Shown here in pieces: positions 1-9,069 of a stretch of 64,000 nucleotides of DNA. Position 1 is the first letter of the stretch; the number at the start of each line of letters is the position of its first letter. The translations under genes were made by a program, and so were the position numbers. The DNA comes from Pseudooceanicola lipolyticus. GTDB taxonomy: Bacteria; Pseudomonadota; Alphaproteobacteria; Rhodobacterales; Rhodobacteraceae. The notes under the pieces were generated by a model that did no database searches, had not been told where the DNA came from, and worked only from the letters and a program-made list of their open reading frames with translations. The stretch covers positions 1 through 64,000 of the forward strand of contig NZ_PGTB01000010.1 of the NCBI RefSeq assembly GCF_002786325.1. Reading direction: 5' to 3'.

Positions 1-780
1 CGTGCCCAGCAGCGCCACCAGTTCGGCGTAATCGGCCAGCCCGCCCAAGCTGTGCAGCCTGAGCGCCGCCCCGACCGAGCCGCCGGCCAGCGCGGTCAGG
101 TGGTCGGTTTCGGCGGGCAGGTCGGCGCCGGTCTGTTGCAATGCCGCTTGCATGTCAGCCGCGTCCAGCGGCGACAGCCGCAGGGTGCGGCAGCGCGATC
201 GGATGGTGGGCAACAGACGCGAGGGCTGGTGCGAGACCAGCAGCAGCGTGGTGCGTGCCGGCGGTTCCTCCAGCATCTTCAGCAGCGCGTTGGCGGCGCT
301 GATATTCATCTCGTCGGCGGCGTCCACGATCACCACCCGCCGCCCGCCATCGGCGGCGCTGAGCCCGAAAAACCGGGTCAGGCGGCGGATATCCTCGACC
401 ACGATCTGGTCGCGCAGCCGCTTGGTATCGGCGTTGACCGAGCGGGTGATGCTGGCCAGCCCCGGTTCGGCCCCGGCGGCGATGCGCCGGGCCACCGGAT
501 GCTCGGGGTCGATGGTCAGCGTCGTGGGCGGCGGCGGTGCGCCGAACAGCCCGTCCTCCTGTGCCGGCGGGGTGGCCAGCAGGAACCGGGCGATCTGCCA
601 GGCCAGCGTGGCCTTGCCGATGCCGCGCGGCCCGGTGATCAGCCAGCCGTGGTGCAGCCGGTCGCGCCCGTAGGCATCCAGGAACGCCGTCTCGGCGGCC
701 TGTTGGCCGAACAGGCGCGGCGTGTCGCGCGGATGCGGCGCGCCGGGGGCCTGGTCGGGGGCGGGAATGTCGTCGCTCAT
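1..780 (-). CDS. holB: DNA polymerase III subunit delta' (partial)
   Basis: This is the N-terminal part of the delta' subunit of the clamp-loader complex, which helps load the beta sliding clamp onto primed DNA. It begins at an ATG whose last base overlaps the tmk stop (ATGA), and it runs off the left edge, so the C-terminus is missing. Visible family features are a P-loop-like GPRGIGKATLAW, the AAA+ segment VVIVDAADEMNISAANALLK, and the SRC motif in PTIRSRCRTLRL. The tmk-holB order is common in Proteobacteria and supports the call. The lack of an upstream gap suggests co-transcription with tmk. Confidence 0.93.
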   Translation of the reverse strand, partial: MSDDIPAPDQAPGAPHPRDTPRLFGQQAAETAFLDAYGRDRLHHGWLITGPRGIGKATLAWQIARFLLATPPAQEDGLFGAPPPPTTLTIDPEHPVARRIAAGAEPGLASITRSVNADTKRLRDQIVVEDIRRLTRFFGLSAADGGRRVVIVDAADEMNISAANALLKMLEEPPARTTLLLVSHQPSRLLPTIRSRCRTLRLSPLDAADMQAALQQTGADLPAETDHLTALAGGSVGAALRLHSLGGLADYAELVALLGT

Positions 781-1418
781 GTCAGAGCGTCTAGCACGAT
801 CTCCCGGACTTCCGCAGCCACCAATTCGATCGCGCGGTTGCCATCGACCACGCGGAACCGGGCGGGAAATTCCCGCGCCAGCGCCAGGAACCCGGCGCGC
901 ATCTTGCGCTGCAGGTCGGGGCCGAACTCTTCAAACCGTTCCTCGTGGCCATTGCGCGACAGGGCGCGGCCCAGCCCGGTATCGGGGTCCATATCAATCA
1001 GCACGGTCAGGTCGGGGTCGCGCGCGATCATCAGGTCGTGCAATTGGTCCACCAGCCCGCGCAGATCGCCGCGCGACAGGCCCTGGTACATCCGCGTGCT
1101 GTCGGCAAAGCGGTCGCAGATCACCACCTGGCCGCGGTCCAGCGCCGGGGCGATGGTGCGTTCCAGGTGATCGCGGCGGGCGGCGGTGAACAGCAGGATC
1201 TCGGTTTCCGCCGACCAGCGGTCGGGATCGCCTTCCAGCACCAGCGCGCGGATTTCCTCGGCGCCCGGCGACCCGCCCGGTTCGCGTGTCAGTACCACGT
1301 CGCGGCCCAGCCCGCGCAGCGCTTCGGCCAACAGACGGGCCTGGGTGGATTTGCCCGAGCCGTCGATCCCCTCGAAGGTGATGAACAGGCCGCGTCCGGC
1401 GCTGTCTTGCGGTGTCAC
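777..1418 (-). CDS. tmk: Thymidylate kinase
   Basis: Phosphorylates dTMP to dTDP with ATP in the cytoplasm, an essential step of dTTP synthesis. The 213-residue protein has the usual family length. It shows the P-loop GIDGSGKST at residues 17-25, the VICDRFADST segment that holds the DR(Y/F) substrate-binding motif, and a Lid-like region RNGHEERFEEFG. It overlaps both neighbours by four bases: the carboxypeptidase stop upstream and the holB start downstream. The three genes are therefore probably one translationally coupled operon. Confidence 0.96.
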   Translation of the reverse strand: MTPQDSAGRGLFITFEGIDGSGKSTQARLLAEALRGLGRDVVLTREPGGSPGAEEIRALVLEGDPDRWSAETEILLFTAARRDHLERTIAPALDRGQVVICDRFADSTRMYQGLSRGDLRGLVDQLHDLMIARDPDLTVLIDMDPDTGLGRALSRNGHEERFEEFGPDLQRKMRAGFLALAREFPARFRVVDGNRAIELVAAEVREIVLDALT

Positions 1419-2581
1419 GACGCGTCCGACGGGCCGTTGATGAAGCGTTTGAACAGCTGTTCCGCCGCGGTGCGGACCTTGATGCCAAAGCCGCCCTTGG
1501 GCACCGCGTGTTCGGCCACCAGCGTGCGGCGGATCTCGGGCAGGTCCTGCGGCTTGATCACCAGCTCGGCCAGTTCCTGGCCCTGCTGGATCGGCGCCTC
1601 GACCGGGCCGCGATAGACCACCTCGGCCTCAACATTGTCATCGGACAGCACCGGCAGCAGCACCACCAGATCCTCGGCGGGCACCAGCCCTACCGATTGC
1701 TCCCGCCCCATCCAGACTTCGGCCTCGGCGACCGGGGTGTTGGCATGGGCAACGGTTTTTTCGGCAAATTGGCGAAACGACCAGTTAACGATGGCCGCGG
1801 ACTCCTCGGACCTTTGACGTTCCGAGTTCAGGCCGGAGACCACGAAGATCACCCGCCGGTCGCCCTGCCGGGCCGATCCGACCAGGCCATAGCCGGCCTC
1901 CTGCGTGTGGCCGGTCTTGAGCCCGTCGGCGCCGATGCCCATGGTCAGCAGCGGGTTGCGGTTGTTGACGTTCGAGGGCGCGCGGCCGTCGAATTCATAC
2001 TCGGTCTCGGCAAAGAGCGGGTAGAATTCCGGGAAATCGGTGATGATGTGGTTGGCCAGGATCGCCAGGTCCTGCACCGACATGCGATGGCCCGCCTGGG
2101 GCCAGCCATTGGAATTCATGAAGGTCGAATGTTCCATGCCCAGCTGCTGTGCGCGTCGGGTCATGTAGCGCGCGAACCCCGCCTCGGTGCCATCGGGGCT
2201 GAGCGCCTCGGCAATCACCGCGCAGGCGTCATTGCCCGACAGCACGATAATGCCGCGCAGCAGATCCTCGACGCGCACCTTGTCCTGGGTGTCGAGGAAC
2301 ATGGTCGAGCCGCCATAGCTCATCGCGTGGGACGACACCGGCAGGCGTTCGTCCAGGGTCAGCCGCCCGTCGCGGATCGCCTCGAAGGCGACATAGAGCG
2401 TCATCAGCTTCGACATCGAGGCCGGCGGCAGCGGTTCCTCGGCGTTTTTCGACAGCAGGACGGTGCCCGTCGACTGATCCAGCACATAGGCGGCGCGGGC
2501 CTGGGTATCGAAGGCCATCGCAGGCAGCGCGCCGACGATCAGGATCAGCGGCGCGGCAAGAAATCGGGCGGCAAACGGCAC
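1415..2581 (-). CDS. D-alanyl-D-alanine carboxypeptidase (PBP5/6 type, S11)
   Basis: Low-molecular-weight penicillin-binding protein that trims the terminal D-Ala from peptidoglycan pentapeptides in the periplasm. All three catalytic motifs are visible: SxxK as S55-M-S-K58, SGN at 115-117, and KTG at 222-224. A signal peptide ends near residue 23 (ALPAMA then F). The C-terminal part (about 290-388) matches the beta-rich PBP5 C-terminal domain and ends in a positively charged stretch that may rest on the membrane. The stop overlaps the tmk start (ATGA). The SPOR lipoprotein gene ends 14 bp upstream, so this looks like a cell-envelope plus replication operon. Confidence 0.94.
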   Translation of the reverse strand: MPFAARFLAAPLILIVGALPAMAFDTQARAAYVLDQSTGTVLLSKNAEEPLPPASMSKLMTLYVAFEAIRDGRLTLDERLPVSSHAMSYGGSTMFLDTQDKVRVEDLLRGIIVLSGNDACAVIAEALSPDGTEAGFARYMTRRAQQLGMEHSTFMNSNGWPQAGHRMSVQDLAILANHIITDFPEFYPLFAETEYEFDGRAPSNVNNRNPLLTMGIGADGLKTGHTQEAGYGLVGSARQGDRRVIFVVSGLNSERQRSEESAAIVNWSFRQFAEKTVAHANTPVAEAEVWMGREQSVGLVPAEDLVVLLPVLSDDNVEAEVVYRGPVEAPIQQGQELAELVIKPQDLPEIRRTLVAEHAVPKGGFGIKVRTAAEQLFKRFINGPSDAS

Positions 2582-2595
2582 AGGTCAGACTCCTG

Positions 2596-3891
2596 TCAGT
2601 TGGTCACGGCATAGGCGTCAATGAAGCCGACATCCTTGATCTTGTCCAGCAGGGCGGTCCGCTCTGAGCCGGTCCGTGCCGGTCCGACCACGACCCGCCA
2701 GAAGGTTTTGCCGCTGGAGGATTGTTCGAAGATCGTCGGCACCATGCCGGCCTCGCGCATCCGGTTGGCGGTGCGCCCGGCATTGTCCTGTACGTTGAAG
2801 ATGCCAACCTGAATATAGGGTTTTTCCAGTTCGGATTTCCACGGGGCCGGAGCCGATGCCGGAGCGGCAGGAGCGGAGGCGGGGGCCGCTGCGGGCAGCG
2901 GCGCGGCGGCGACCGCCTCGGCCTCGTTCAGCACCGCGGCGACCGGCTGCGGGTTCAGCACGCTCAGCGGCTCGCCCACCTTGTCCGCGTTGCGTCCGAA
3001 CAGCGGCTTGCCGAACAGCGGTTTGCGCTCTGGCCGGTCCTCGGCCAGCGCGGTCTCCACCGTCTCGCCGATCACTTCGGGCTCGGCTTCGGATGCGGCC
3101 AGGGCTTCGGCATCCATCGCTTCCGTCCGGGCCTTGCCGAACAGGCGCTGGCCGAACCAGCCCTTGCGCGCCGGTGCCTCGGCGGTGGAATAGGTCGGCG
3201 CTTCGTCCGCGTCGGATATCTGCTCTGCGTCGCTGCCGGGAACGGGGCCTGCCGGCGGGCGGGTGGCGGCCAGCGCCTCGGCGGTGTCCGCGGCAATCGC
3301 GTCGGGCTCGGCGGTGGCGTTCTCAACCGGGGCGGGCAGGGTTTCGGCGCTGACCACTGGTGCTTCGCTCACCGGCTCGACGGCGGCGATGGCCGGGGTC
3401 TCGGGGTCGGCGGAGTCAACCGGCGCCTCTTCGATCTCTTCCCGGCGCAGGGCGATGACACTCAGTTTTTCCGGCGCACCGGCCAGCAGTTCCAAGGCTT
3501 CGGCGGCATCCGAGGACACCTGGATGCGCGGCCCCGGCTGGTCGCGTTCGCGCCGGAACAGCGCGCCGATCACCACCTGGCCATTCGCGGTGTTGCGGAT
3601 GATCACCCGTTCCGGTTCGTCGACATCCGGATGCGCCACCCAGACACCGCCCAGCGACGGCCGCCCGTCCCACAACCCCGCCTCGGTGGCGGAAAACACG
3701 CTGGGCGCCTCGACATCGCGCTGCGACAGCTTGGTTGCGGTATTCGCGTTGCGCGACACCTGTTCTTTCGCGCCGGTATTTTGCAGGAAGGACAATGGCT
3801 GCCCGTCGGTACAGGCCGACACCGCCGCCACGGCCAGAAATGCGCCTGTCAGACGTGCCGCCCGTCCGCTCACAAATCGTGCTTCGCTCAT
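2596..3891 (-). CDS. SPOR-domain lipoprotein
   Basis: Predicted 431-residue envelope lipoprotein. I chose the ATG at 3891, not the longer frame from 3990, because it has AGGGA about eight bases upstream and starts directly at a lipoprotein signal peptide (MSEARF..., lipobox VSAC). The middle, roughly residues 130-340, is low-complexity, Ala/Pro/Glu rich and probably disordered. The last 75 residues (PYIQVGIFNVQDNAGRTANR onward) form a SPOR domain, which binds denuded glycan strands at division sites. Position before a D,D-carboxypeptidase fits a role in septal peptidoglycan remodelling (inference). Confidence 0.88.
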   Translation of the reverse strand: MSEARFVSGRAARLTGAFLAVAAVSACTDGQPLSFLQNTGAKEQVSRNANTATKLSQRDVEAPSVFSATEAGLWDGRPSLGGVWVAHPDVDEPERVIIRNTANGQVVIGALFRRERDQPGPRIQVSSDAAEALELLAGAPEKLSVIALRREEIEEAPVDSADPETPAIAAVEPVSEAPVVSAETLPAPVENATAEPDAIAADTAEALAATRPPAGPVPGSDAEQISDADEAPTYSTAEAPARKGWFGQRLFGKARTEAMDAEALAASEAEPEVIGETVETALAEDRPERKPLFGKPLFGRNADKVGEPLSVLNPQPVAAVLNEAEAVAAAPLPAAAPASAPAAPASAPAPWKSELEKPYIQVGIFNVQDNAGRTANRMREAGMVPTIFEQSSSGKTFWRVVVGPARTGSERTALLDKIKDVGFIDAYAVTN

Positions 3892-4120
3892 CCTCGAAGT
3901 CCCTTGCCTGTAGGGGCGCGTGTTCCGCCCGGTTGCCGGTTGCCCGGTCTTGCTGCTGCGCGGATCTTGTGACCGCCTTTTCAGCACCATAGCGCGACGC
4001 GGGCTTCAAGGAAAGTCTGCAGGTATCATCCGCGTGGAATTGGTGTTTTTGCCACCCAGGTTCCCCGAGTCCCGTGCTGAACGATTGCACTTTGCAGGGT
4101 AGATGCGTAAGGAGTTTCGA

Positions 4121-4210
4121 GGGTCAGTGGCCGAGCGGTCGAAGGCACCAGTCTTGAAAACTGGCAGGCGTGGAAGCGTCTCGTGGGTTCGAATCCCACC
4201 TGGCCCGCCA
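4121..4210 (+). tRNA. tRNA-Ser (anticodon TGA)
   Basis: A 90-nt tRNA with encoded CCA. The acceptor stem GGGTCAG pairs with CTGGCCC, allowing one G-U pair. The anticodon stem is CCAGT/ACTGG with loop CTTGAAA, and the TGA anticodon lies at 4155-4157. A long class-II variable arm and a T-arm with GTTCGAATC follow. The length and long variable arm fit serine. Confidence 0.97.
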
Positions 4211-4662
4211 TTACCCCCTATCTCTGATGGGACAGTCGTTCCTTTCCTGTTTTCGCCGATTTTCCAGCTGCTTGGGCGACGCCGTTTTATGGGGGAGACG
4301 AGCGTGAACCCCAAGCGCGCGATTTTCCTGTGCTGACTCTGTCAGGCGCTTCGGTTCGCGCCAGATGTCCCTGCCAACCGGGAAATATCGAAGAGACCTG
4401 CTGCATTCCGGCGTTTTGAGTGATTTTCGCCCTGCATACGCTCTCAGTATCAATGGGTTGTAGAAATATTGCCCCGTGCTAACGGCCCCTCTCCACGCCT
4501 TCTGGGCGCGTCAATCGGCGATCCGACGGGGTCAAACTGAGCAGTTATTATCCTATAATCGGAACAAGTAGGGATTTCTGTTCCGATATTCGCTATGGGA
4601 TTGCCCGTTCGGCATGGTGCCTTAGTCAGGTGGAAGGAGAAACGGCATAGAGGTGAAACGCG
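4211..4662. other. Intergenic region between tRNA-Ser and hyuA
   Basis: About 450 bp without a credible gene; open frames here are short and not protein-like. The part nearest hyuA holds two inverted repeats (4547-4559 and 4558-4587), presumably the control region of the hyuA operon. I see no phage or transposon remnant behind the tRNA, although a tRNA 3' end followed by accessory genes is a common integration setting. Confidence 0.6.
4558..4587. promoter_or_regulatory. Inverted-repeat operator upstream of hyuA
   Basis: ATCGGAACA (4558-4566) and TGTTCCGAT (4579-4587) form a perfect 9-bp inverted repeat with a 12-bp spacer, so the half-sites are about two helical turns apart. A smaller palindrome, ATTAT-CCT-ATAAT (4547-4559), abuts it. 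The site is about 75 bp ahead of the hyuA start. The IclR-type regulator encoded third in the operon is the likeliest ligand, by position only. Confidence 0.6.
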
Positions 4663-6714
4663 ATGTGGCGCATCGGGATCGATTCCGGCGGGACCTTCAC
4701 GGATGTCTGCCTGATCGATGAGAACGGCGGGGACGTGCACATCTGGAAGGTGAGCTCGACCCCAGATGATCCCTCGCGCGGAATCGCGCGCGCCTTTGCG
4801 GAGGGGCTTGAGCGATCCGGTGCCGACGCGGCCGATGTGGCGTTCTTCGGCCATGGGACGACGGTTGCCACCAATGCGCTGATCCAGCACCGTGGAGTGA
4901 AAACGGGGGTGATCACCACTGCCGGGTTCCGCGACCTGTTGGCCATCGCCCGTCAGAAGCGCCCCCATCTCTACGATATGTCCGCCGACAAGCCGCAAGA
5001 GCTGGTGCCACGCGATCTGCGCCTGGGGGTGCCCGAACGATTGCGGCGCGACGGTACGGTCGAGTTGCCATTGGACGAGGACGCCCTGCGCGAGGCCGTC
5101 CGCAACCTGGTCGAGCAGGGCGTCGAGGCCATTGCCATCAGCTTTCTCTATGCCTTCCTCTCCGATGCGCATGAACGTCGAGCCGCCGAGATCGTCGCGG
5201 AAGAGGCGCCCGGCGTCTTTCTGTCGCTCTCGCACGAGATCGCGCCGGAATTCCGCGAGTACGAGCGCCTGTCCACCACCACCGTCAACGCTTATCTCGG
5301 ACCGGTGATGCACGGCTATGTCTCGGCGCTGAAATCGCGGCTGGCGGATGCGGGGCTCCGCGTCGCTCCGCACCTGACCCAGTCGAACGGGGGCGTCACC
5401 GGCTTTGACCAGGCCGCGGCGGTCTCAGTGCGCACCGTCCTTTCCGGGCCCTCCACCGGAGTCGTCGCGGCGCAGGCGCTGGGGCTGCTGACGGGCATTC
5501 CGGACCTGATCACCTTTGACATGGGGGGAACCAGCTCGGATGTCGCGCTTCTGTCCGGCGGTACCTGCCGGCTGGTGGCCGAAGCCGAGGTGCATGGCTA
5601 CCCGCTTAAGACCCCGATGCTGGACATTCATACCGTGGGCGCCGGGGGCGGGTCGATCGCCTACGTGGACAATGGCGGGCTGCTGAAGGTCGGCCCGCGC
5701 AGCGCGGGCGCCCATCCCGGACCGGCCTGCTATGGGCTGGGATCGGATGAGCCGACGGTGACGGATGCCAACGTCGTGTTGCAGACCCAGAATCCGGAGG
5801 CCCTGCTGAACGGGCAGATGCCCATCGACCGCGACCTGTCGCTGGCGGCGGTCGGGCGACTGGCGGATCAACTGGGCCTGGGGGTGATGGAAACCGCGGA
5901 CGGGATACTCGACATTGTCACGGCGAACACGGCCAAGGCGATCCGGCTGATCTCGGTCCAGCGTGGCCACGATCCGCGCGGCTATGCCCTGGTGGCCTTT
6001 GGTGGGGCGGGACCCGTCCACGCCGCACGCTTGGCAGACGAACTGGGCATGGACCGGATCGTGATCCCGCGCACACCGGGCGTGTTGTGCGCGCTCGGCC
6101 TGCTGATGACCGATCTCCGGACCGATTACGCGACCACCCGCATCCGCCTGCTGGAGGACGTCACGCAGGAGGAGATTGTGGAAATCTTCGACGGGCTGAT
6201 GGCCCAGGCCGACGCCTGGTTCGATCAAGAGAACATCGCTCCGCAGTCCCGCAGCACCGCGCTGCGCGTCGACATGCGCTATTCCGGCCAGAACTACGAG
6301 ATCTCGGTCGATCTGCCTGGCGGGCGCATCGGACCGGACAGCCTTGCTGCCCTGCGTGATGGTTTCCTCGAGCAGCACGAGCAGCTCTATGGTTTTGTCG
6401 CGGATGGGGACGCGATCCAGATGGTGACCTGGCGCCTGCAGGCAACGGGCATGGTGCCCAAGGCCAGGATGCCCTCATTTCCCGAGGGCGGCCCGGATGC
6501 CTCGGCCGCACGCACGGGCAGCCGTCCTGTCTGGATGCGGCAGGCCGGCGGTTTTGTTGAAACGCCGATCTATGACCGCGCTGCGCTGAGCCCCGGCAAC
6601 GAGATTGCCGGCCCGGCGATCATCGACCAGCTCGACACCACGACCGTGGTGCCGCCGGGCATGACGGCCCGTGTCGATAGCCACCTGACCCTGATCCTGG
6701 AACGCAACGCATGA
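4663..6714 (+). CDS. hyuA: Hydantoinase/oxoprolinase subunit A (ATP-dependent)
   Basis: 683-residue protein of the HyuA / 5-oxoprolinase N-terminal-half family, the ATP-binding subunit that activates a cyclic amide for hydrolysis or carboxylation. The actin-like nucleotide-binding motifs are clear: RIGIDSGGTFTDV near the N-terminus, TFDMGGTSSDVALL in the middle, and GAGGGSIAYVD after it. Length matches known HyuA subunits (about 690). The stop overlaps the hyuB start by ATGA, so A and B are translated together. Related enzymes act on N-methylhydantoin, 5-oxoproline, caprolactam and acetone. The sequence alone does not fix the substrate; the neighbours suggest a cysteine-related ring. Confidence 0.92.
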   Translation: MWRIGIDSGGTFTDVCLIDENGGDVHIWKVSSTPDDPSRGIARAFAEGLERSGADAADVAFFGHGTTVATNALIQHRGVKTGVITTAGFRDLLAIARQKRPHLYDMSADKPQELVPRDLRLGVPERLRRDGTVELPLDEDALREAVRNLVEQGVEAIAISFLYAFLSDAHERRAAEIVAEEAPGVFLSLSHEIAPEFREYERLSTTTVNAYLGPVMHGYVSALKSRLADAGLRVAPHLTQSNGGVTGFDQAAAVSVRTVLSGPSTGVVAAQALGLLTGIPDLITFDMGGTSSDVALLSGGTCRLVAEAEVHGYPLKTPMLDIHTVGAGGGSIAYVDNGGLLKVGPRSAGAHPGPACYGLGSDEPTVTDANVVLQTQNPEALLNGQMPIDRDLSLAAVGRLADQLGLGVMETADGILDIVTANTAKAIRLISVQRGHDPRGYALVAFGGAGPVHAARLADELGMDRIVIPRTPGVLCALGLLMTDLRTDYATTRIRLLEDVTQEEIVEIFDGLMAQADAWFDQENIAPQSRSTALRVDMRYSGQNYEISVDLPGGRIGPDSLAALRDGFLEQHEQLYGFVADGDAIQMVTWRLQATGMVPKARMPSFPEGGPDASAARTGSRPVWMRQAGGFVETPIYDRAALSPGNEIAGPAIIDQLDTTTVVPPGMTARVDSHLTLILERNA

Positions 6715-8315
6715 GCGAGAGTCTGAACCCCGTTACCGTCGAGGTCATCGGCAGCGCGTTTTCTTCCGCTGTCGACGAAATGGGCGAGGCGCTGGTGCGC
6801 GCCAGCCATTCCACCAACATCAAGGAGCGGCGCGACTGTTCCACCGCGCTGTGCACCGCCGCGGGCGAGATCCTGTGTCAGGCCGAGCACATTCCCATGC
6901 ATCTGGGCAGCTTCCTGCAATTCGTGCCGCGCCTTTTGGCGGACTACCCGGTCGAGGAGCTTCGCCAGGGGGACGTTTTTATCGGGAACGATCCCTATGC
7001 GGGCGGCGGAACTCACCTGCCGGATATCGTGATGGCTGAACCGATCTTCGTCGATGACACGCTTTTCGGCTGGGCGATCAACACGGCGCACCATTCCGAT
7101 TTCGCCGATCGCGGCCACGCCCATATCTATCAGGAAGGGTTGCGGATCCCGCCGATCCGGCTGCAGCGCGATGGTATCAGCCAGGCGGAAGTCATGCGGC
7201 TGTTCCTGCTGAATTGCCAGGTGCCTGCGGAGCGGATGTCGGACCTGCGGGCGCAGATGGCGGCAAATCGTTTGGGCGTCTTGCGGATTCAGGAGCTGTG
7301 TGCACGCTTTGGGCCGGAGACGGTCCGCAGGGCCGGCGCGGAGTTGATGGACTATGCCGAGCGCAAGATGCGGGCGGGGATTGCTGCGCTTCCCGATGGG
7401 ACCTGGACCTTCTCGGACGTCTTCGAAACCGAAAGCCTGGTCGAGCACACGACCCTGTCGGTCGCGCTGACTGTTTCCGGTGATGAGATGCGTCTGGTTT
7501 TCGACAGCCCGGCACAGGTGCGCGCAGGACTTAACGTGATCTTCACGGCGCTGCAGGCAACGGTCTACTATGCGGTGAAATCGGTGGTCGATCCGACGAT
7601 CCTTCCAAATGCTGGGCTGGCCCGGCCGCTGACCTTGGAGGCGAAGCCCGGAACGCTGCTCAACTGTGTGCATCCGGCCGCGGTGGATGGGCGGATCTCG
7701 GCCTGTCAGCGGGTGGTTGACCTGATCCACGGCGCCCTGGCCCAGGCGGCGCCGGATCGCGTCAACGCGGCATCCTGCGGTTCCGTGCACGTCGCCAGTT
7801 TCAGCGGTACGCGGCCCGACGGCAGCATCTGGGTCTACCTCGAGACCATTGCCGGCGGGGCCGGAGCCCGGCCCGACAAGGACGGGCTGGACGCTGTTCA
7901 AGTGCACATGACCAACACATCGAACCTGCCGCTGGAGGCGCTGGAAAGCGAATATCCGATCACCCTGGTGGAGTATGAATTCGCGGAGACAAGCGGTGGT
8001 GACGGCACCTGGCTGGGTGGCATGGGGGTGCGCCGGACCTATCGTATCGAGGCTGACTGTCGGGTGCAGATCATGGGCGCGCGGCTGACCTCGCGCGCCT
8101 GGGGTCTGGACGGAGGCGGCCCTGGGGCCAGCGGCGCGTTTCGGATCAACGGTGATCCGAATGCGATCGATCTTTCCGGCAGCGCGGATCTGCGCGCCGG
8201 TGATCTGTTCGAGGTGATCACACCCGGCGGAGGCGGCCACGGGGCGCCATCGGGGCGTGCTGCAATCCTGCGCGCGGCGGATAGCCGTGCCGGACGAAGC
8301 GCGGCCCCGGCGTGA
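6711..8315 (+). CDS. hyuB: Hydantoinase/oxoprolinase subunit B
   Basis: 534-residue HyuB-family protein, the partner of HyuA that carries the ring-opening active site. Typical stretches are EMGEALVRASHSTNIKERRD near the N-terminus, the Gly-rich GDVFIGNDPYAGGGTHLPD, and the C-terminal PGGGGHGAP signature. Length is normal for the family (520-570). It starts within the hyuA stop (ATGA), and its own stop overlaps the regulator gene downstream (GTGA), giving a tight three-gene operon. The extra Ala/Arg-rich tail after the GGGGHG motif looks unstructured. Confidence 0.92.
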   Translation: MSESLNPVTVEVIGSAFSSAVDEMGEALVRASHSTNIKERRDCSTALCTAAGEILCQAEHIPMHLGSFLQFVPRLLADYPVEELRQGDVFIGNDPYAGGGTHLPDIVMAEPIFVDDTLFGWAINTAHHSDFADRGHAHIYQEGLRIPPIRLQRDGISQAEVMRLFLLNCQVPAERMSDLRAQMAANRLGVLRIQELCARFGPETVRRAGAELMDYAERKMRAGIAALPDGTWTFSDVFETESLVEHTTLSVALTVSGDEMRLVFDSPAQVRAGLNVIFTALQATVYYAVKSVVDPTILPNAGLARPLTLEAKPGTLLNCVHPAAVDGRISACQRVVDLIHGALAQAAPDRVNAASCGSVHVASFSGTRPDGSIWVYLETIAGGAGARPDKDGLDAVQVHMTNTSNLPLEALESEYPITLVEYEFAETSGGDGTWLGGMGVRRTYRIEADCRVQIMGARLTSRAWGLDGGGPGASGAFRINGDPNAIDLSGSADLRAGDLFEVITPGGGGHGAPSGRAAILRAADSRAGRSAAPA

Positions 8316-9061
8316 CCAGTTCGGGCAAGTCCTCCAACGCCGCCCGAGCGGCGCGGATCCTGGCGGCGCTGGGCGAGGCGGGGGCGAAAGGGCTCTCGCT
8401 GACCGGTCTGGCGGAAACGCTGGGAGACACCCGCGCGCCAGTGCATCGGGCGCTTGCCGCCCTGGTCGAGCATGGCTTTGTGCTGCAGTCAGGGCGGCGC
8501 GGCAACTATCACATCGGGCCCGCGATCCACGCGATCGCCATGAAGTCCGTTGCGGTCGGCGAATTGACCCGGGCGCTGCGTCCACTGCTGATCGACATCG
8601 CTGCCGAGACCGGTCTGCCGACCTTCCTTATGGCGCGGGCGGGTTTTGATTCCGTCTGCCTCGACTGGCAGAGCGGCTTCTCCACCGTGCCCGCGATGTT
8701 CGACGGGATTGGCGGTCGGCTGCCGCTGGGTGTCGGCGTCGGTGGCCTCGTCGTGCTGGGAGAGATGGATGCGGAAGGGCGTGAACAGGTGCTGCGCCTG
8801 AATGCCCCCCGATTCGCCGATTGGGGTCTGAAAGAGGCCGATATCCGCGCCGAGCTTGCGCTTTATGCCGCGCAGGGATGGCTCTTGGTCTCCCGCCGGT
8901 CCGGGGCGGTCGACATCTGCAGCCTGGCGAAACCGGTGCGTGGCGGCCACGGCGTGGAACTGGCGGTGTCCGTGCTGGCGCCGGGACGCGACATGGAAGA
9001 GGGTCTGAAGGCCCGCGTCATCGACAGTTTGTCCCGCCACTTGTCGCGGCGGGAAGTGTGA
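8312..9061 (+). CDS. IclR-family transcriptional regulator
   Basis: 249-residue regulator with an N-terminal winged helix-turn-helix (GLSLTGLAETLGDTRAPVHR, about residues 29-48) and a C-terminal IclR effector-binding GAF-like domain (about 80-245, including GIGGRLPLGVGVGGLVVL). The start is GTG, overlapping the hyuB stop. IclR proteins usually control adjacent catabolic operons and sense a pathway intermediate. Being last in the hyuAB operon suggests autoregulation through the inverted repeat at 4558-4587 (inference). It converges on the GntR gene with an 8-bp gap. Confidence 0.9.
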   Translation: MTSSGKSSNAARAARILAALGEAGAKGLSLTGLAETLGDTRAPVHRALAALVEHGFVLQSGRRGNYHIGPAIHAIAMKSVAVGELTRALRPLLIDIAAETGLPTFLMARAGFDSVCLDWQSGFSTVPAMFDGIGGRLPLGVGVGGLVVLGEMDAEGREQVLRLNAPRFADWGLKEADIRAELALYAAQGWLLVSRRSGAVDICSLAKPVRGGHGVELAVSVLAPGRDMEEGLKARVIDSLSRHLSRREV

Positions 9062-9069
9062 CGATGTCC

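Noticed and set aside
4121-4662. tRNA-Ser 3' end as attachment site for an integrated element
   Set aside because: No integrase gene and no repeated tRNA 3' sequence was noticed at the far end of the catabolic island (21353-21885).
4450-5373. Long open frame antisense to hyuA
   Set aside because: A high-GC shadow of hyuA; the sequence is Gln/His/Arg-rich and matches no family, while the sense frame is a clear HyuA.
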